Shown one piece after another: positions 27,789-36,893 of a stretch of DNA of 64,000 nt. How positions within the stretch are numbered: position 1 is the first letter of the stretch; each line of letters starts with the position of its first letter. The notes beneath the pieces were generated by a model. The model was not told the DNA's origin and did not search any database. It was given only the letters and a program-made list of their open reading frames with translations. The translations under genes were made by a program, and so were the position numbers. The DNA comes from Gilvibacter sp. SZ-19 (GTDB lineage Bacteria; Bacteroidota; Bacteroidia; Flavobacteriales; Flavobacteriaceae), in NCBI RefSeq assembly GCF_002163875.1, contig NZ_CP019333.1, forward strand, positions 1,804,864 through 1,868,863, written 5' to 3'.

Positions 27789-27825
27789 AATTTTTATTTG
27801 CTTGATAATCGTAGAAATAAAAATT
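27789..27825. promoter_or_regulatory. Inverted repeat just before the GH97 gene
   Basis: AATTTTTATTT (27789-27799) and AAATAAAAATT (27815-27825) form an 11-bp perfect stem with a 15-base spacer, ending 9 bases before the ATG at 27835. It could be a leader hairpin covering the ribosome-binding region or an operator. Confidence 0.4.
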
Positions 27826-27834
27826 TTTAAATAG

Positions 27835-29970
27835 ATGAAAAGTACTATGCGCTTGTTAGTCATGATATTTGCCGTGGCAATTGTTAGCATTTCTTGTTCT
27901 GAAACCGAGTTGCAAAGCAGTGTGAGTTCTCCGGATGGTAATCTGGTAGTTAACACTGGATTAAACGCGGCCGGGACCCCAGTGTATGCTGTGACTTTTA
28001 AAGGGAAAACTATAGTAGATACCTCTGCTGTTGGGTTCGAATTTAAAGACATGGAGTATCTAGGCAGGAACATGACCCTCACCGGAGCGAGTAGTAGTAC
28101 AATGGACGAAACCTGGGAAATGCCCTGGGGCGAACAGCGTTTGGTACAAAACACCTATAATGAGCTTAAACTGGACTACAGTGAACAAGGAGATGCTGCC
28201 AGAAAGTTTTCTATCGTGATTAGAGTTTATGACGACGGTCTGGGATTCCGATTTGAGTTCCCGGAACAAGAGCATATGAAGGAGGTGCTATTACTAGATG
28301 AAAACACAGAGTTTGCCCTTACGGGAGATCACAAGGTTTGGTGGTTACCCGGAGACTGGGACATATATGAGCAGTTATATACCAATTCAAAATTCAGTGA
28401 GATCGACGCCATTAGCATGCGCGACCATCCGGCACTTGTCGCCACTTATATTCCGGAGAATGCTGTGAACACTCCAGTGACCATGAAGACAGACAGCGGA
28501 TTGTATTTGAGCTTTCACGAGGCCGATCTGACCAACTATTCGGGCATGACCTTAAAGGTCGATACCCAGACCTATAAAATGACTTCTGAATTGGTAGGTT
28601 CTGAGCGTTTAGGTGGCAAGGCCAAATTAACGGTGCCTTTCAATACGCCGTGGCGAACGCTGCAGGTGGGAGAATCCGCAGGAGACCTCATTGAATCCAA
28701 TCTTATCGTAAATCTGAACGAACCCAACGAAATTGGCGATGTAAGCTATTTTACGCCTATGAAATATGTAGGGATCTGGTGGGAGATGCATATTGGTAAA
28801 TCCACCTGGGACATGGAAGGTAGCCAAGACATGAACACCTATATCGAAGGTGCTAAAAATTCATCTAGACACGGAGCTACCACAGAAAACGCCATGCGTT
28901 ATATAGACTTTGCCGCCGCCAATGGTATTAAAGGACTTTTGGTAGAGGGCTGGAACACGGGCTGGGACCAATGGATCAATACCACAGACAGAGAAGGAGT
29001 GTTTGACTTTATGACCCCTTATCCGGATTACGATTTTGACGCCGTAATGGCCTATGCAAAAGAAAAGGGAGTGGAAGTGATCATGCATCACGAGACCTCT
29101 GCAGCTCCGCGCACCTACGAAAAGCAAATGGAAGTGGCTTATAACTTTATGAAAGAGAATGGCATGAACTCGGTAAAGACGGGATACGTGGGTAAGATCA
29201 TTCCAGAAGGCGAATACCACCACGGCCAGTGGATGGTGAATCACTACCACAAGGTCTTGACCGAAGCAGCCAAAAAGAAGATTGCTATCAATGCGCATGA
29301 ACCCATTAAGGCTACTGGGAAGCGCAGAACATATCCGAACGCAATTTCCAGAGAAGGATTGCGCGGCCAAGAATTCAACGCTTGGTCACCTGATGGAGGC
29401 AACCCTCCGAGTCATTTGCCTACAGTCGCTTTTACCCGGATGCTTTCCGGACCAATTGACTTTACCCCTGGGGTTTTCAATATTAAATTCGACGAGTACA
29501 AGACTTCTAATCAGGTAAACACCACCTTGGCGCAACAATTAGCGCTTTATGTTGTGATCTATAGCCCGATCCAAATGGTTGCAGACCTGCCAGAACACTA
29601 TATGGTCAATGGCGAGATACACCCGGCTTTCCAATTTATTCGCGATGTGGCTGTAGATTGGGAACAGTCTATCGTTTTGGATGGAGAAGTGGGCGATTTT
29701 GTTGTAATCGCCAGACAAGAAAAAGGCAGTGAGAATTGGTTTGTCGGTGGAATCACAGGCGAGACTGTCCGAGCTCAAGAAGTTAGTTTTGATTTCTTGC
29801 CAGAAGGAAAGACCTATACAGCGACCATTTACAAAGATGGTGAGGGTGCTCATTGGAACGACAACCCCACAGCTTACGCTATAGAGACCATGGAGGTAAC
29901 TAAAGATACCAAAGTGACCATTGCTATGGCTGCTGGAGGAGGATTCGCGATTAGCCTTATGGCCAACTAA
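27835..29970 (+). CDS. susB: GH97 alpha-glucosidase, SusB-like (inverting type)
   Basis: A 711-residue lipoprotein (SISC lipobox near residue 21) predicted to release glucose from alpha-glucosides in the periplasm. The N-terminal beta-sandwich, central TIM barrel and C-terminal sheet are of family length. Candidate acidic residues are E371 (VEGWNTGW), E420 (HHETSA), E489 (NAHEP) and E513 (RGQEF). The spacings E420-E489-E513 (69 and 24) equal those of E439, E508 and E532 in Bacteroides SusB, which uses Glu as base and is calcium dependent. This argues against the retaining alpha-galactosidase branch. It starts a second glycosidase/transport group; the next gene begins 7 bases after its stop. 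Confidence 0.9.
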   Translation: MKSTMRLLVMIFAVAIVSISCSETELQSSVSSPDGNLVVNTGLNAAGTPVYAVTFKGKTIVDTSAVGFEFKDMEYLGRNMTLTGASSSTMDETWEMPWGEQRLVQNTYNELKLDYSEQGDAARKFSIVIRVYDDGLGFRFEFPEQEHMKEVLLLDENTEFALTGDHKVWWLPGDWDIYEQLYTNSKFSEIDAISMRDHPALVATYIPENAVNTPVTMKTDSGLYLSFHEADLTNYSGMTLKVDTQTYKMTSELVGSERLGGKAKLTVPFNTPWRTLQVGESAGDLIESNLIVNLNEPNEIGDVSYFTPMKYVGIWWEMHIGKSTWDMEGSQDMNTYIEGAKNSSRHGATTENAMRYIDFAAANGIKGLLVEGWNTGWDQWINTTDREGVFDFMTPYPDYDFDAVMAYAKEKGVEVIMHHETSAAPRTYEKQMEVAYNFMKENGMNSVKTGYVGKIIPEGEYHHGQWMVNHYHKVLTEAAKKKIAINAHEPIKATGKRRTYPNAISREGLRGQEFNAWSPDGGNPPSHLPTVAFTRMLSGPIDFTPGVFNIKFDEYKTSNQVNTTLAQQLALYVVIYSPIQMVADLPEHYMVNGEIHPAFQFIRDVAVDWEQSIVLDGEVGDFVVIARQEKGSENWFVGGITGETVRAQEVSFDFLPEGKTYTATIYKDGEGAHWNDNPTAYAIETMEVTKDTKVTIAMAAGGGFAISLMAN

Positions 29971-29977
29971 AGCAACT

Positions 29978-31162
29978 ATGTTAGCAGGGCAGCAAAGAAT
30001 AGCACACCAACTCCTGACCGATCTGGCTACTCTCAACGGATTTTTGGCCAGTACCCTAGACGAGGACAACTACAAGCGTATTTGGTCCAGAGATTCTATG
30101 GTCTGTGGTCTGGCGTCTTTGATAACCAAAGATGCTAAGCATTTAGAAGCTTTCAAAGCCTCCTTGCTCACCCTAGCCGAACATCAATCCGAAGCGGGTA
30201 TGATCCCATCTAATATTGATCCTCGCAGCGGAGAAGTGTCATTTGGGTCATTGGCCGGACGTATTGATGCCCATACTTGGTTTGTTCTGGGAGCTTGTCT
30301 CTATTACAAACACACTGGGGACGAAACCACTTGGAAAGTGCTAGAGCCTAAAGTGCTTAAAACTCGTGCGTATTTGGTCAACTTAGAGTTCAATAATAAA
30401 GGATGGATCTACACGCCCTTAAGTGGCAATTGGGCAGATGAATATCCTGTTCACGGCTATACACTTTACGATAATTTACTGCGGATGTTTGCCGAGAAGG
30501 CACTTTCAGATCTGGGCCTCGATATTGGGTTCGATATAGATCGTAAAACGCAGCTCAATTTTTGGCCAGAAGCCTCTAATTCAAATAAGGCTTACCACAA
30601 GGCGGGTTTTAAAGATGCTTTAGATAAAGGGGTAGAAAATTTCGCCGCCTTTCTTCTGCCGGGTTATTACGACCTGCGCTTTGACGCTGGCGGAAATGCC
30701 TTAGCCTTGTTGTATTGGCGCTTAAGCGCTGCACAAAAAGATGCATTGCGTAAAAAGGTCTCTTCTTTTAAAAGTGAAACAGGCGCAGCCTTGATACCCG
30801 CGTTTTGGCCTGTCATTACCGAGGACTCCTACGATTGGAATCTGCTCAAAACAAACTATTCCTACAGCTTTAAGAATCATCCGGGTGATTTTCACAACGG
30901 AGGAGTATGGCCCGTATGGATGGGACTTTTTACCCTCGGCTTAGCAGCACAAGGACAGACCGACTTAGTCGAGCAGCTCGTAACTGCCTTTGAAACCGAA
31001 ATAGCTACCAAACCTAACTGGGCTTATCAAGAGTATTTCAACCCTATTAGCAAGACTTTAGGAGGTAAGACACAAATGGGATACAGCGCCTCCGGAGTGA
31101 TCTTTATGCAAGAAGCGCTACGAATGGTAAAGGCTGAGCAAAGCAGTACCCTCTTCGATTAA
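29978..31162 (+). CDS. (alpha/alpha)6-barrel glycosidase, GH100 invertase/debranching-like
   Basis: A 394-residue protein without a signal peptide, so cytoplasmic. Motifs YKRIWSRDS, GRIDAHTWFVLGACLYYKHTGD-like helix, NWADEYPVHGYTLYD (D154) and FHNGGVWPVW (HNGG at 306-309) resemble the alkaline/neutral invertase family GH100 and, more distantly, glycogen-debranching amylo-alpha-1,6-glucosidases. D154 is a candidate acid. The start is placed at 29978, right after the GH97 stop. Beside an SLC45-type sugar importer, a cytoplasmic sucrose or alpha-glucoside hydrolase makes sense. The precise family and substrate are uncertain. Confidence 0.62.
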   Translation: MLAGQQRIAHQLLTDLATLNGFLASTLDEDNYKRIWSRDSMVCGLASLITKDAKHLEAFKASLLTLAEHQSEAGMIPSNIDPRSGEVSFGSLAGRIDAHTWFVLGACLYYKHTGDETTWKVLEPKVLKTRAYLVNLEFNNKGWIYTPLSGNWADEYPVHGYTLYDNLLRMFAEKALSDLGLDIGFDIDRKTQLNFWPEASNSNKAYHKAGFKDALDKGVENFAAFLLPGYYDLRFDAGGNALALLYWRLSAAQKDALRKKVSSFKSETGAALIPAFWPVITEDSYDWNLLKTNYSYSFKNHPGDFHNGGVWPVWMGLFTLGLAAQGQTDLVEQLVTAFETEIATKPNWAYQEYFNPISKTLGGKTQMGYSASGVIFMQEALRMVKAEQSSTLFD

Positions 31163-31182
31163 AAAGCTAGGGAAACATCTTT

Positions 31183-31196
31183 CGATAACGTTTTCG
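31183..31196. promoter_or_regulatory. LacI-type operator CGATAACGTTTTCG
   Basis: Thirteen of 14 bases match the palindrome at 9925-9938. It lies 90 bases before the SLC45-type transporter gene, in the only sizeable gap of this gene group. It suggests that the LacI regulator, or a related one, also controls the transporter-trehalase-kinase set. Confidence 0.65.
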
Positions 31197-31286
31197 TTGC
31201 CTATATCTCAATTTCTGGTAACGATTCTTAGAAATGCCTAAAAAATTGCGGATATTAGGTACTAATTCGCAACTAAATAAACAGGT

Positions 31287-32813
31287 ATGAGTATCATTTC
31301 TAAGATTCCGAAGCCGCAACTATCTTTTTGGCAGATCTGGAACATGAATGTAGGATTCTTTGGGATCCAGTTTAGCTTTGGATTACAGCAAAGTGCGGTT
31401 AATCCGATCTTTGAATTCCTAGGCGCGCATCACGAAGAACTTCCACTACTCAACTTGGCGGGTCCAGTAACGGGTTTATTGATCCAACCAATTATTGGAG
31501 CGATATCTGACAAGACCTGGTCGCCAAAATGGGGTCGAAGAAAACCTTTCTTCCTCATAGGAGCCATCTTGGCCAGTTTGTGTTTGTTTGCGTTCCCGTT
31601 TAGTCCGGAACTATGGTTCGCCGTAGGATTACTTTGGCTCTTAGACGCGGCAAACAATACTGCCATGGAACCCTACCGTGCTTTTGTGGGTGATAAATTG
31701 CCTGAAAAACAATACACTTTTGGTTATCAAATGCAAAGCCTGTTCGTTGGGGCAGGTATTACCATTGCTAACTTTTCGCTTTTCTTGTTCCAAGATTGGT
31801 TTGGCGGTGGCGCCGAGGCTGCTGCTAGCGGCTCCAGTATTCCAACTTGGGTGTACTATTCGTTCTTTTTAGGCGCATTCGCCTCTATTGCCACTGTCCT
31901 ATGGTCGGTCTGGAAAACACCGGAAATACCACCTACAGACGAAGAATTGGCCGAGATCAGGGAATTCAATGAAGGTAAACCACATCCGCTGATTCAGGTT
32001 ATTAGTGCCTTAGTAGTAGTGCTTTCGGTGCCTGTTTTACTTGGGCTGGGAATCGCATACTTTTGGCCATACCTGAACGAGAATTACAATTTATTGGTTA
32101 TCATAATGCTGGTGATTGCCTTATTCTGGCTATCCTTTTTATATCGTCTTATCAAGAACAATCCAGACAATAAGAGTATCAAAAAATTTGGCGATCTTCT
32201 GGTCCCGCTCATGGAGACCTCCGAAGCCATCAAGGATATGCCCAAGTTCATGTGGAAACTATCTGCGGTCTACTTTTTTCAATGGTATGCCTTGTTCATT
32301 TATTGGCAGTTTATTTCTCCAATGCTCAAAGCTTCGCTTCCGGGACTTACTGCGGATGAGGCCTTAGCGCAAGTTGGACTAATGAACGGAACCTACAATT
32401 TTGTGACCATGATCGTAGCACTAGCTTTAGTGCCTTTTGCCAAGAAATTTGGTTCCAAAAAAGTATATGTGATCAGTTTATTCTTTACAGGTTTGGCGAT
32501 GTTGGCGCTGCCTTACATAAAGAACGAATATGTACTTCTCTTACCAATGATTCTATTTGGTATTGGTTGGGCTGCTATGATGGGAATTCCATATGCTATG
32601 GTTTCTAAAGTGATCCCTGCGGACCGTCGAGGTGTGTATATGGGAATCGTGAACATGATGATCGTTATTCCAATGCTTATTCAAACCGTATCCTTTGGGC
32701 CACTCATTGAATTTGCTTTAGGCAATAGTGCTATTAATGCCATTCTGTTTGCCGGAGTCTTTTTTATTATCGCTGGAGTTTTAGCCATGAGGCTTAAGGT
32801 ACAGCAAGACTAG
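31287..32813 (+). CDS. SLC45/GPH-type MFS transporter (sucrose/alpha-glucoside importer)
   Basis: A 508-residue membrane protein with about 12 segments. The N-terminal NPIFEFLGA region, D-K-T...KWGRRKPF loop between TM2 and TM3 and AANNTAMEPYRAFVGD resemble the SLC45/plant sucrose-proton symporter group within the GPH/MFS superfamily. Bacterial relatives carry sucrose, maltose or other alpha-glucosides. Flanked by a GH100-like enzyme, trehalase and fructokinase, it probably imports a disaccharide (sucrose or trehalose). A LacI-type site lies upstream. The next MFS gene starts 18 bases downstream. Confidence 0.82.
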   Translation: MSIISKIPKPQLSFWQIWNMNVGFFGIQFSFGLQQSAVNPIFEFLGAHHEELPLLNLAGPVTGLLIQPIIGAISDKTWSPKWGRRKPFFLIGAILASLCLFAFPFSPELWFAVGLLWLLDAANNTAMEPYRAFVGDKLPEKQYTFGYQMQSLFVGAGITIANFSLFLFQDWFGGGAEAAASGSSIPTWVYYSFFLGAFASIATVLWSVWKTPEIPPTDEELAEIREFNEGKPHPLIQVISALVVVLSVPVLLGLGIAYFWPYLNENYNLLVIIMLVIALFWLSFLYRLIKNNPDNKSIKKFGDLLVPLMETSEAIKDMPKFMWKLSAVYFFQWYALFIYWQFISPMLKASLPGLTADEALAQVGLMNGTYNFVTMIVALALVPFAKKFGSKKVYVISLFFTGLAMLALPYIKNEYVLLLPMILFGIGWAAMMGIPYAMVSKVIPADRRGVYMGIVNMMIVIPMLIQTVSFGPLIEFALGNSAINAILFAGVFFIIAGVLAMRLKVQQD

Positions 32814-32831
32814 TATTCAAAAAACAGCTGT

Positions 32832-34067
32832 ATGAAAGGACTCGGAATTAAAATAGCCCTACTGCTCAATTACTTTGTATTTGCCATCTTACTCAATAGC
32901 GTAGGGACTGTTATTTTACAGGTACAACGCAATTACGATATCACTAAAGATGCCGCTAGCGTATTAGAAGGGTTTAAAGACCTGCCCATTGCCATTACGT
33001 CATTTTTATTGGCCTCTTTCTTGCCAAAGATCGGTCTTAAAAGGTCCATGATCATTGGGTTGATCCTGGTTGCAGCCTGTTGCTGTTTAATGCCTTTTAC
33101 CGATGCATTTTGGTACTTCAAGGTGCTTTTTATGGCCATTGGAATTTCTTTTGCGTTGATCAAGGTCTCGGTATTTGCTACCATTGGATTGGTCACCGAC
33201 GATGCCAAACAACACGCCAGTTTTATGAGCGTTTTGGAGGCCTTTTTTATGGCCGGAATTCTAGTGGGGAATGTAGCCTTTAGTTTATTTGTGGACGATT
33301 CCAATCCGAAGTCACAAGAATGGTACAATATGTATTGGTTCTTAGGCGGATTGTCGCTTTTGGCCTTAATTGTATTGTGGTTCTCAAAACTAGATGAAAG
33401 TGCTGCCAAGATAGAATCACGCAGTTTAAAAGAAGATTTCTACGAGATGTTCAGGACCATCGCCAAACCTTTGGCCTTGGTCTTTATAGTGAGCGTTTTC
33501 TTGTACGTACTTATAGAACAAAGTTTCCAAACCTGGTTCCCGACCTTTTATAAAGATATTTTAAGCACGCCATCGTCTATGGCAATTCAGGCTGGAGCTG
33601 TTTTAGGTGGAGCGACCATGATTGGGCGTTTTGCCTCCGGAGCTGTTTTGGCCAGAATCAAATGGATTTATGTGCTATCGGTTTGTCTAATAACAGTTGC
33701 GGCTATCATTTTACTCGCCTTGCCTTTAGCAGGGACTAGTGAAGTTAGTGGCGATATCAGTTGGACCAATGCACCATTGGTAGTATACCTAATGCCATTA
33801 TTGGGCTTTTTCTTGGCGCCTATCTATCCGACAATAAACTCTACGATATTAAGCTCACAACCCAAGTATATGCACAGCTCCGTTTCTGGTTTGATCGTGA
33901 TCTTCTCTGCTTTAGGTGGAACCACAGGATCTATTATTACCGGCCATGTTTTTGAGGCCTATGACGGAGCAACTGCGTTCTATTTTGCTTTGGTTCCGGT
34001 GACTTTGATCTTAATTGCGATCTGGATCTTTTATCGAATGATCCAAAAGCAGGCATTGACTGCATAA
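32832..34067 (+). CDS. MFS transporter, substrate unknown
   Basis: A 411-residue, 12-segment MFS protein of a different subgroup from the preceding gene (N-terminus MKGLGIKIALLLNYFVFAIL; conserved LLASFLPKIGLKRSM loop 2-3). The overall look is like FHS-type or Bacteroidota sugar MFS permeases. It sits between an SLC45-type importer and a trehalase, with gaps of 18 and 16 bases, so it is one operon. It may import trehalose or export a product; I cannot tell which. Confidence 0.75.
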   Translation: MKGLGIKIALLLNYFVFAILLNSVGTVILQVQRNYDITKDAASVLEGFKDLPIAITSFLLASFLPKIGLKRSMIIGLILVAACCCLMPFTDAFWYFKVLFMAIGISFALIKVSVFATIGLVTDDAKQHASFMSVLEAFFMAGILVGNVAFSLFVDDSNPKSQEWYNMYWFLGGLSLLALIVLWFSKLDESAAKIESRSLKEDFYEMFRTIAKPLALVFIVSVFLYVLIEQSFQTWFPTFYKDILSTPSSMAIQAGAVLGGATMIGRFASGAVLARIKWIYVLSVCLITVAAIILLALPLAGTSEVSGDISWTNAPLVVYLMPLLGFFLAPIYPTINSTILSSQPKYMHSSVSGLIVIFSALGGTTGSIITGHVFEAYDGATAFYFALVPVTLILIAIWIFYRMIQKQALTA

Positions 34068-34083
34068 TTTAGCCGTACCACTC

Positions 34084-35949
34084 ATGGAGTTCAGACTAGA
34101 CATAGCTGCAACACTAGAAGCGCTCTTGGCCCAAGAAGACACCGATGGAGACAAAAAGATCACTATCAACGATAAGGGACCTAAGGCGTTTAAACTAAGC
34201 AATACAGCTGGCGAGGCCTATATGCTTAAAGGAACATATTTCCTGTCCAATCTTTTGCAGGAACTGGTTATTGCCCAACGAGAAGGGGCTAGCCAGACAG
34301 TGATTCCATTGAGCAAATTAGAAGAGCCTCCTGCCGATAGGGTTTCGCGTATGATCCGAGATTACTTTTGGGACGGTCTTACCCGCAGCCTAGATGCCGA
34401 TGGGATCGCCGCTTTGATCTCCGATACTAAGAATGAGTTTTTGGCGGAACAAGCCCTAAAGGTCTATGTGCCCTTTGGAGATAAGACCGCTTTAGAGTAC
34501 TATAAAGCGCTTGAGGCAGCTCATCCTGTTGAGGTGGTACAATTGCCAGAAGATATTACTCCAGAATATGTAGCTAGCTTGAATGAGCAACCCGGAATTC
34601 TCGCTTTGCGGCTTTACAAGCAAGAAGATACATTGCGAGGTGCGCCTTTTGTTGTTCCCGGTGGACGTTTTAACGAAATGTATGGCTGGGATTCCTATTT
34701 TGAGAGCATAGGTTTACATATTGACGGTAAGACGCATTTGGCGCTCTCTATGGCCGATAATTTTCAATACCAGATTCAGCATTACGGTAAGATCTTGAAT
34801 GCAAACAGGTCTTACTACCTCACCCGAACACAACCACCTTTCTATTCGAGTCAGATCCGAGAAGTATTTGAGAAGACTGGGGACGTCCAATGGCTGGCTT
34901 CCCATTTGGCCACGGCTATCACAGAATACGAAACTGTTTGGATGGTTCCGGGTAAACGTCTAACAGCTATCGGGCTTAACCGATTCTTAGCAGAAGGCAT
35001 TGGAATCACTCCAGAGGCAGAATCCGGTCATTACGATTCTGTGATTGGTCCGCACGCCCAGCAGGCTGGCATCAGCATACAAGAATACATCGACCAGTAC
35101 GCTAGTGGCACTATAAAGAATAAGGCTTTGGATACCTATTTTGTTCATGACAGAACGGTACGCGAGTCTGGCCACGATACTTCATACCGTCTGGAAGGAC
35201 GTTGTGCAGATCTGGTCTTGGTAGAACTCAATGCCTTTCTCTATAAATACGAAACCGATTTTGCCTATTTGATAAAAGAGGTTTTTGACGATCATTTCGT
35301 TCTTGGCGATAAGGTGTATCACAGCGGGCAATTCACAAGAGCTGCTGCAAAGAGAAAAGAATTGGTAGACCGTTATTTATGGAATGAGCCGGCAGGTACT
35401 TATTTAGATTACGACATCAACATCAATGAACAAGTAGCTTTTAATTCTGCAACCGCATTAACGCCACTTTGGTGTGGAATGGCTTCCCAGCAGCAAGCAC
35501 AGGCTTTAATAGAAAATCTGCTACCAAAACTCATGGAGCAAGGAGGAATTGCTTCTTGTGATGCAGCAAGTAGAGGAGCTATCGGGCCAGAGCGACCGCA
35601 GCGTCAATGGGATTACCCTAACGGTTGGGCTCCGCATCAGATGATGATCTGGAAAGGTTTACAAGCCTATGGTTTTCACAAGGAATTGCAGGAGGCCGTT
35701 TACCGATGGCTTTATATGATAGTGCGAAATGCTGCGGACTACAACGGTACTATTCCGGAGAAATACGACGTGGTAAAGGCCACGCATCTGGTCTTTGCAG
35801 AATACGGCAATGTAGGAACCGAATTTGAATATATTACCACAGAGGGCTTTGGGTGGATGAACGCCTCCTACCAATATGGCCTTACTTTTTTAAACGATCA
35901 ATTACGGGAGGAACTAAACCAACTCACGCCTCCAGAACAACTGTTTTAA
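34084..35949 (+). CDS. GH37 trehalase with fungal-type calcium-binding N-terminus
   Basis: Cytoplasmic enzyme (621 residues, no signal peptide) predicted to split trehalose into two glucoses. Trehalase signature 1 is PGGRFNEMYGWDSYF (192-206); signature 2 is QWDYPNGWAP (D510). RESGHD at 360-365 gives the probable acid D365, and E580 in GTEFEY before the GFGW block is the probable base. The N-terminus holds an EF-hand-like loop D19-T-D21-G-D23-KKITIN-D30 followed by KGPKAF, matching the calcium-binding head of fungal neutral trehalases. This is unusual beside ordinary bacterial TreF/TreA. The stop overlaps the next start by one base. Confidence 0.9.
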   Translation: MEFRLDIAATLEALLAQEDTDGDKKITINDKGPKAFKLSNTAGEAYMLKGTYFLSNLLQELVIAQREGASQTVIPLSKLEEPPADRVSRMIRDYFWDGLTRSLDADGIAALISDTKNEFLAEQALKVYVPFGDKTALEYYKALEAAHPVEVVQLPEDITPEYVASLNEQPGILALRLYKQEDTLRGAPFVVPGGRFNEMYGWDSYFESIGLHIDGKTHLALSMADNFQYQIQHYGKILNANRSYYLTRTQPPFYSSQIREVFEKTGDVQWLASHLATAITEYETVWMVPGKRLTAIGLNRFLAEGIGITPEAESGHYDSVIGPHAQQAGISIQEYIDQYASGTIKNKALDTYFVHDRTVRESGHDTSYRLEGRCADLVLVELNAFLYKYETDFAYLIKEVFDDHFVLGDKVYHSGQFTRAAAKRKELVDRYLWNEPAGTYLDYDININEQVAFNSATALTPLWCGMASQQQAQALIENLLPKLMEQGGIASCDAASRGAIGPERPQRQWDYPNGWAPHQMMIWKGLQAYGFHKELQEAVYRWLYMIVRNAADYNGTIPEKYDVVKATHLVFAEYGNVGTEFEYITTEGFGWMNASYQYGLTFLNDQLREELNQLTPPEQLF

Positions 35950-36890
35950 TGGATCAAAAACAACAACTCGATATCATTTGTGCAGGGGAAACCCTAATCG
36001 ATTTTATAGGAAATCAAAAAGAGCGACCTATAGCAGAGATAAAAGACTATCACAGATATTTAGGTGGGTCTCCAACAAATGTTGCTATGAATCTGGCTCG
36101 CTTTGGCTTAAATGTAGGCCTGATCGCCGCCATTGGTAAGGACGGCTTTGGCACCTACATCAAAGAGCGGTTTGAGGAAGCAGACATAAATCTCAATGGT
36201 TTGCAAGAAGTAGAAACGCACCCAACAACGGTCATCTTTGTGTCAAGAACCGAAGGTAGTCCAGAGTTTATACCTATGCGGGCCGCAGATTATCAGATTA
36301 GTGCCGAGCGGCTTCCTTTAGAAGATCTCAAAAGAACTCGACTTTTTCACTGTAGTTGTTTTGGACTTAGCCGTCAACCGGCAAGAGAAAGTATATTACA
36401 AGCAGCACAAATTGCCCATAGCGCTGGAGCTACGGTGAGCATTGATATCAATTACGCACCTTCTATTTGGCCAGATAGAGCAGAGGCTCTAGAAGTGGTA
36501 AAGAAATATTGTGCTTACGGCGCCCTTATAAAGGCAAGTCTAGACGATGTAGAACGTATTTTTGGCTATGTGCTCGAACCGAAAGAACTCTTTAAGACCT
36601 TACACGATTGGGGTGCTAAAATGATCTGTCTTACCCTAGGTAAAAAAGGGGCGATGTTATCGCAGCCGGGTGTAGAACCTATCGAATTGCCGGCAATGAA
36701 AGTAGAGAAGATCATGGATGCTACAGGAGCTGGAGATGCTTTTTGGAGCGGATTCCTATTTGCTTATTTAAAAGAGATGTCTCCCAGAGATTGTATGAGT
36801 ACAGGTCTTAAGACAGCAGCTATCAAACTTCAAAACGTGGGCCGTATTCCGGATTATGCAAGCATGCTGCACACGGTGCTAAATCTTTAG
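35949..36890 (+). CDS. PfkB-family carbohydrate kinase (fructokinase-like)
   Basis: A 313-residue sugar kinase of the ribokinase fold: N-terminal CAGETLIDF, GGSPTNVAMNLARFG substrate loop and C-terminal DATGAGDAFWSGF with the catalytic Asp. The GGSP/N form and length are typical of fructokinases. Start at 35949 (MDQKQQLDII), where ATG overlaps the trehalase TAA by one base; upstream in-frame codons lie inside trehalase. It probably phosphorylates the fructose released from sucrose by the cytoplasmic GH100-like enzyme. It is distinct from the kinase at 7751. Confidence 0.87.
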   Translation: MDQKQQLDIICAGETLIDFIGNQKERPIAEIKDYHRYLGGSPTNVAMNLARFGLNVGLIAAIGKDGFGTYIKERFEEADINLNGLQEVETHPTTVIFVSRTEGSPEFIPMRAADYQISAERLPLEDLKRTRLFHCSCFGLSRQPARESILQAAQIAHSAGATVSIDINYAPSIWPDRAEALEVVKKYCAYGALIKASLDDVERIFGYVLEPKELFKTLHDWGAKMICLTLGKKGAMLSQPGVEPIELPAMKVEKIMDATGAGDAFWSGFLFAYLKEMSPRDCMSTGLKTAAIKLQNVGRIPDYASMLHTVLNL

Positions 36891-36893
36891 AGC

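Noticed and set aside
31287-34067. The two adjacent MFS genes as one split or duplicated gene
   Set aside because: They belong to different MFS subgroups with different loop 2-3 motifs and full 12-segment lengths each.
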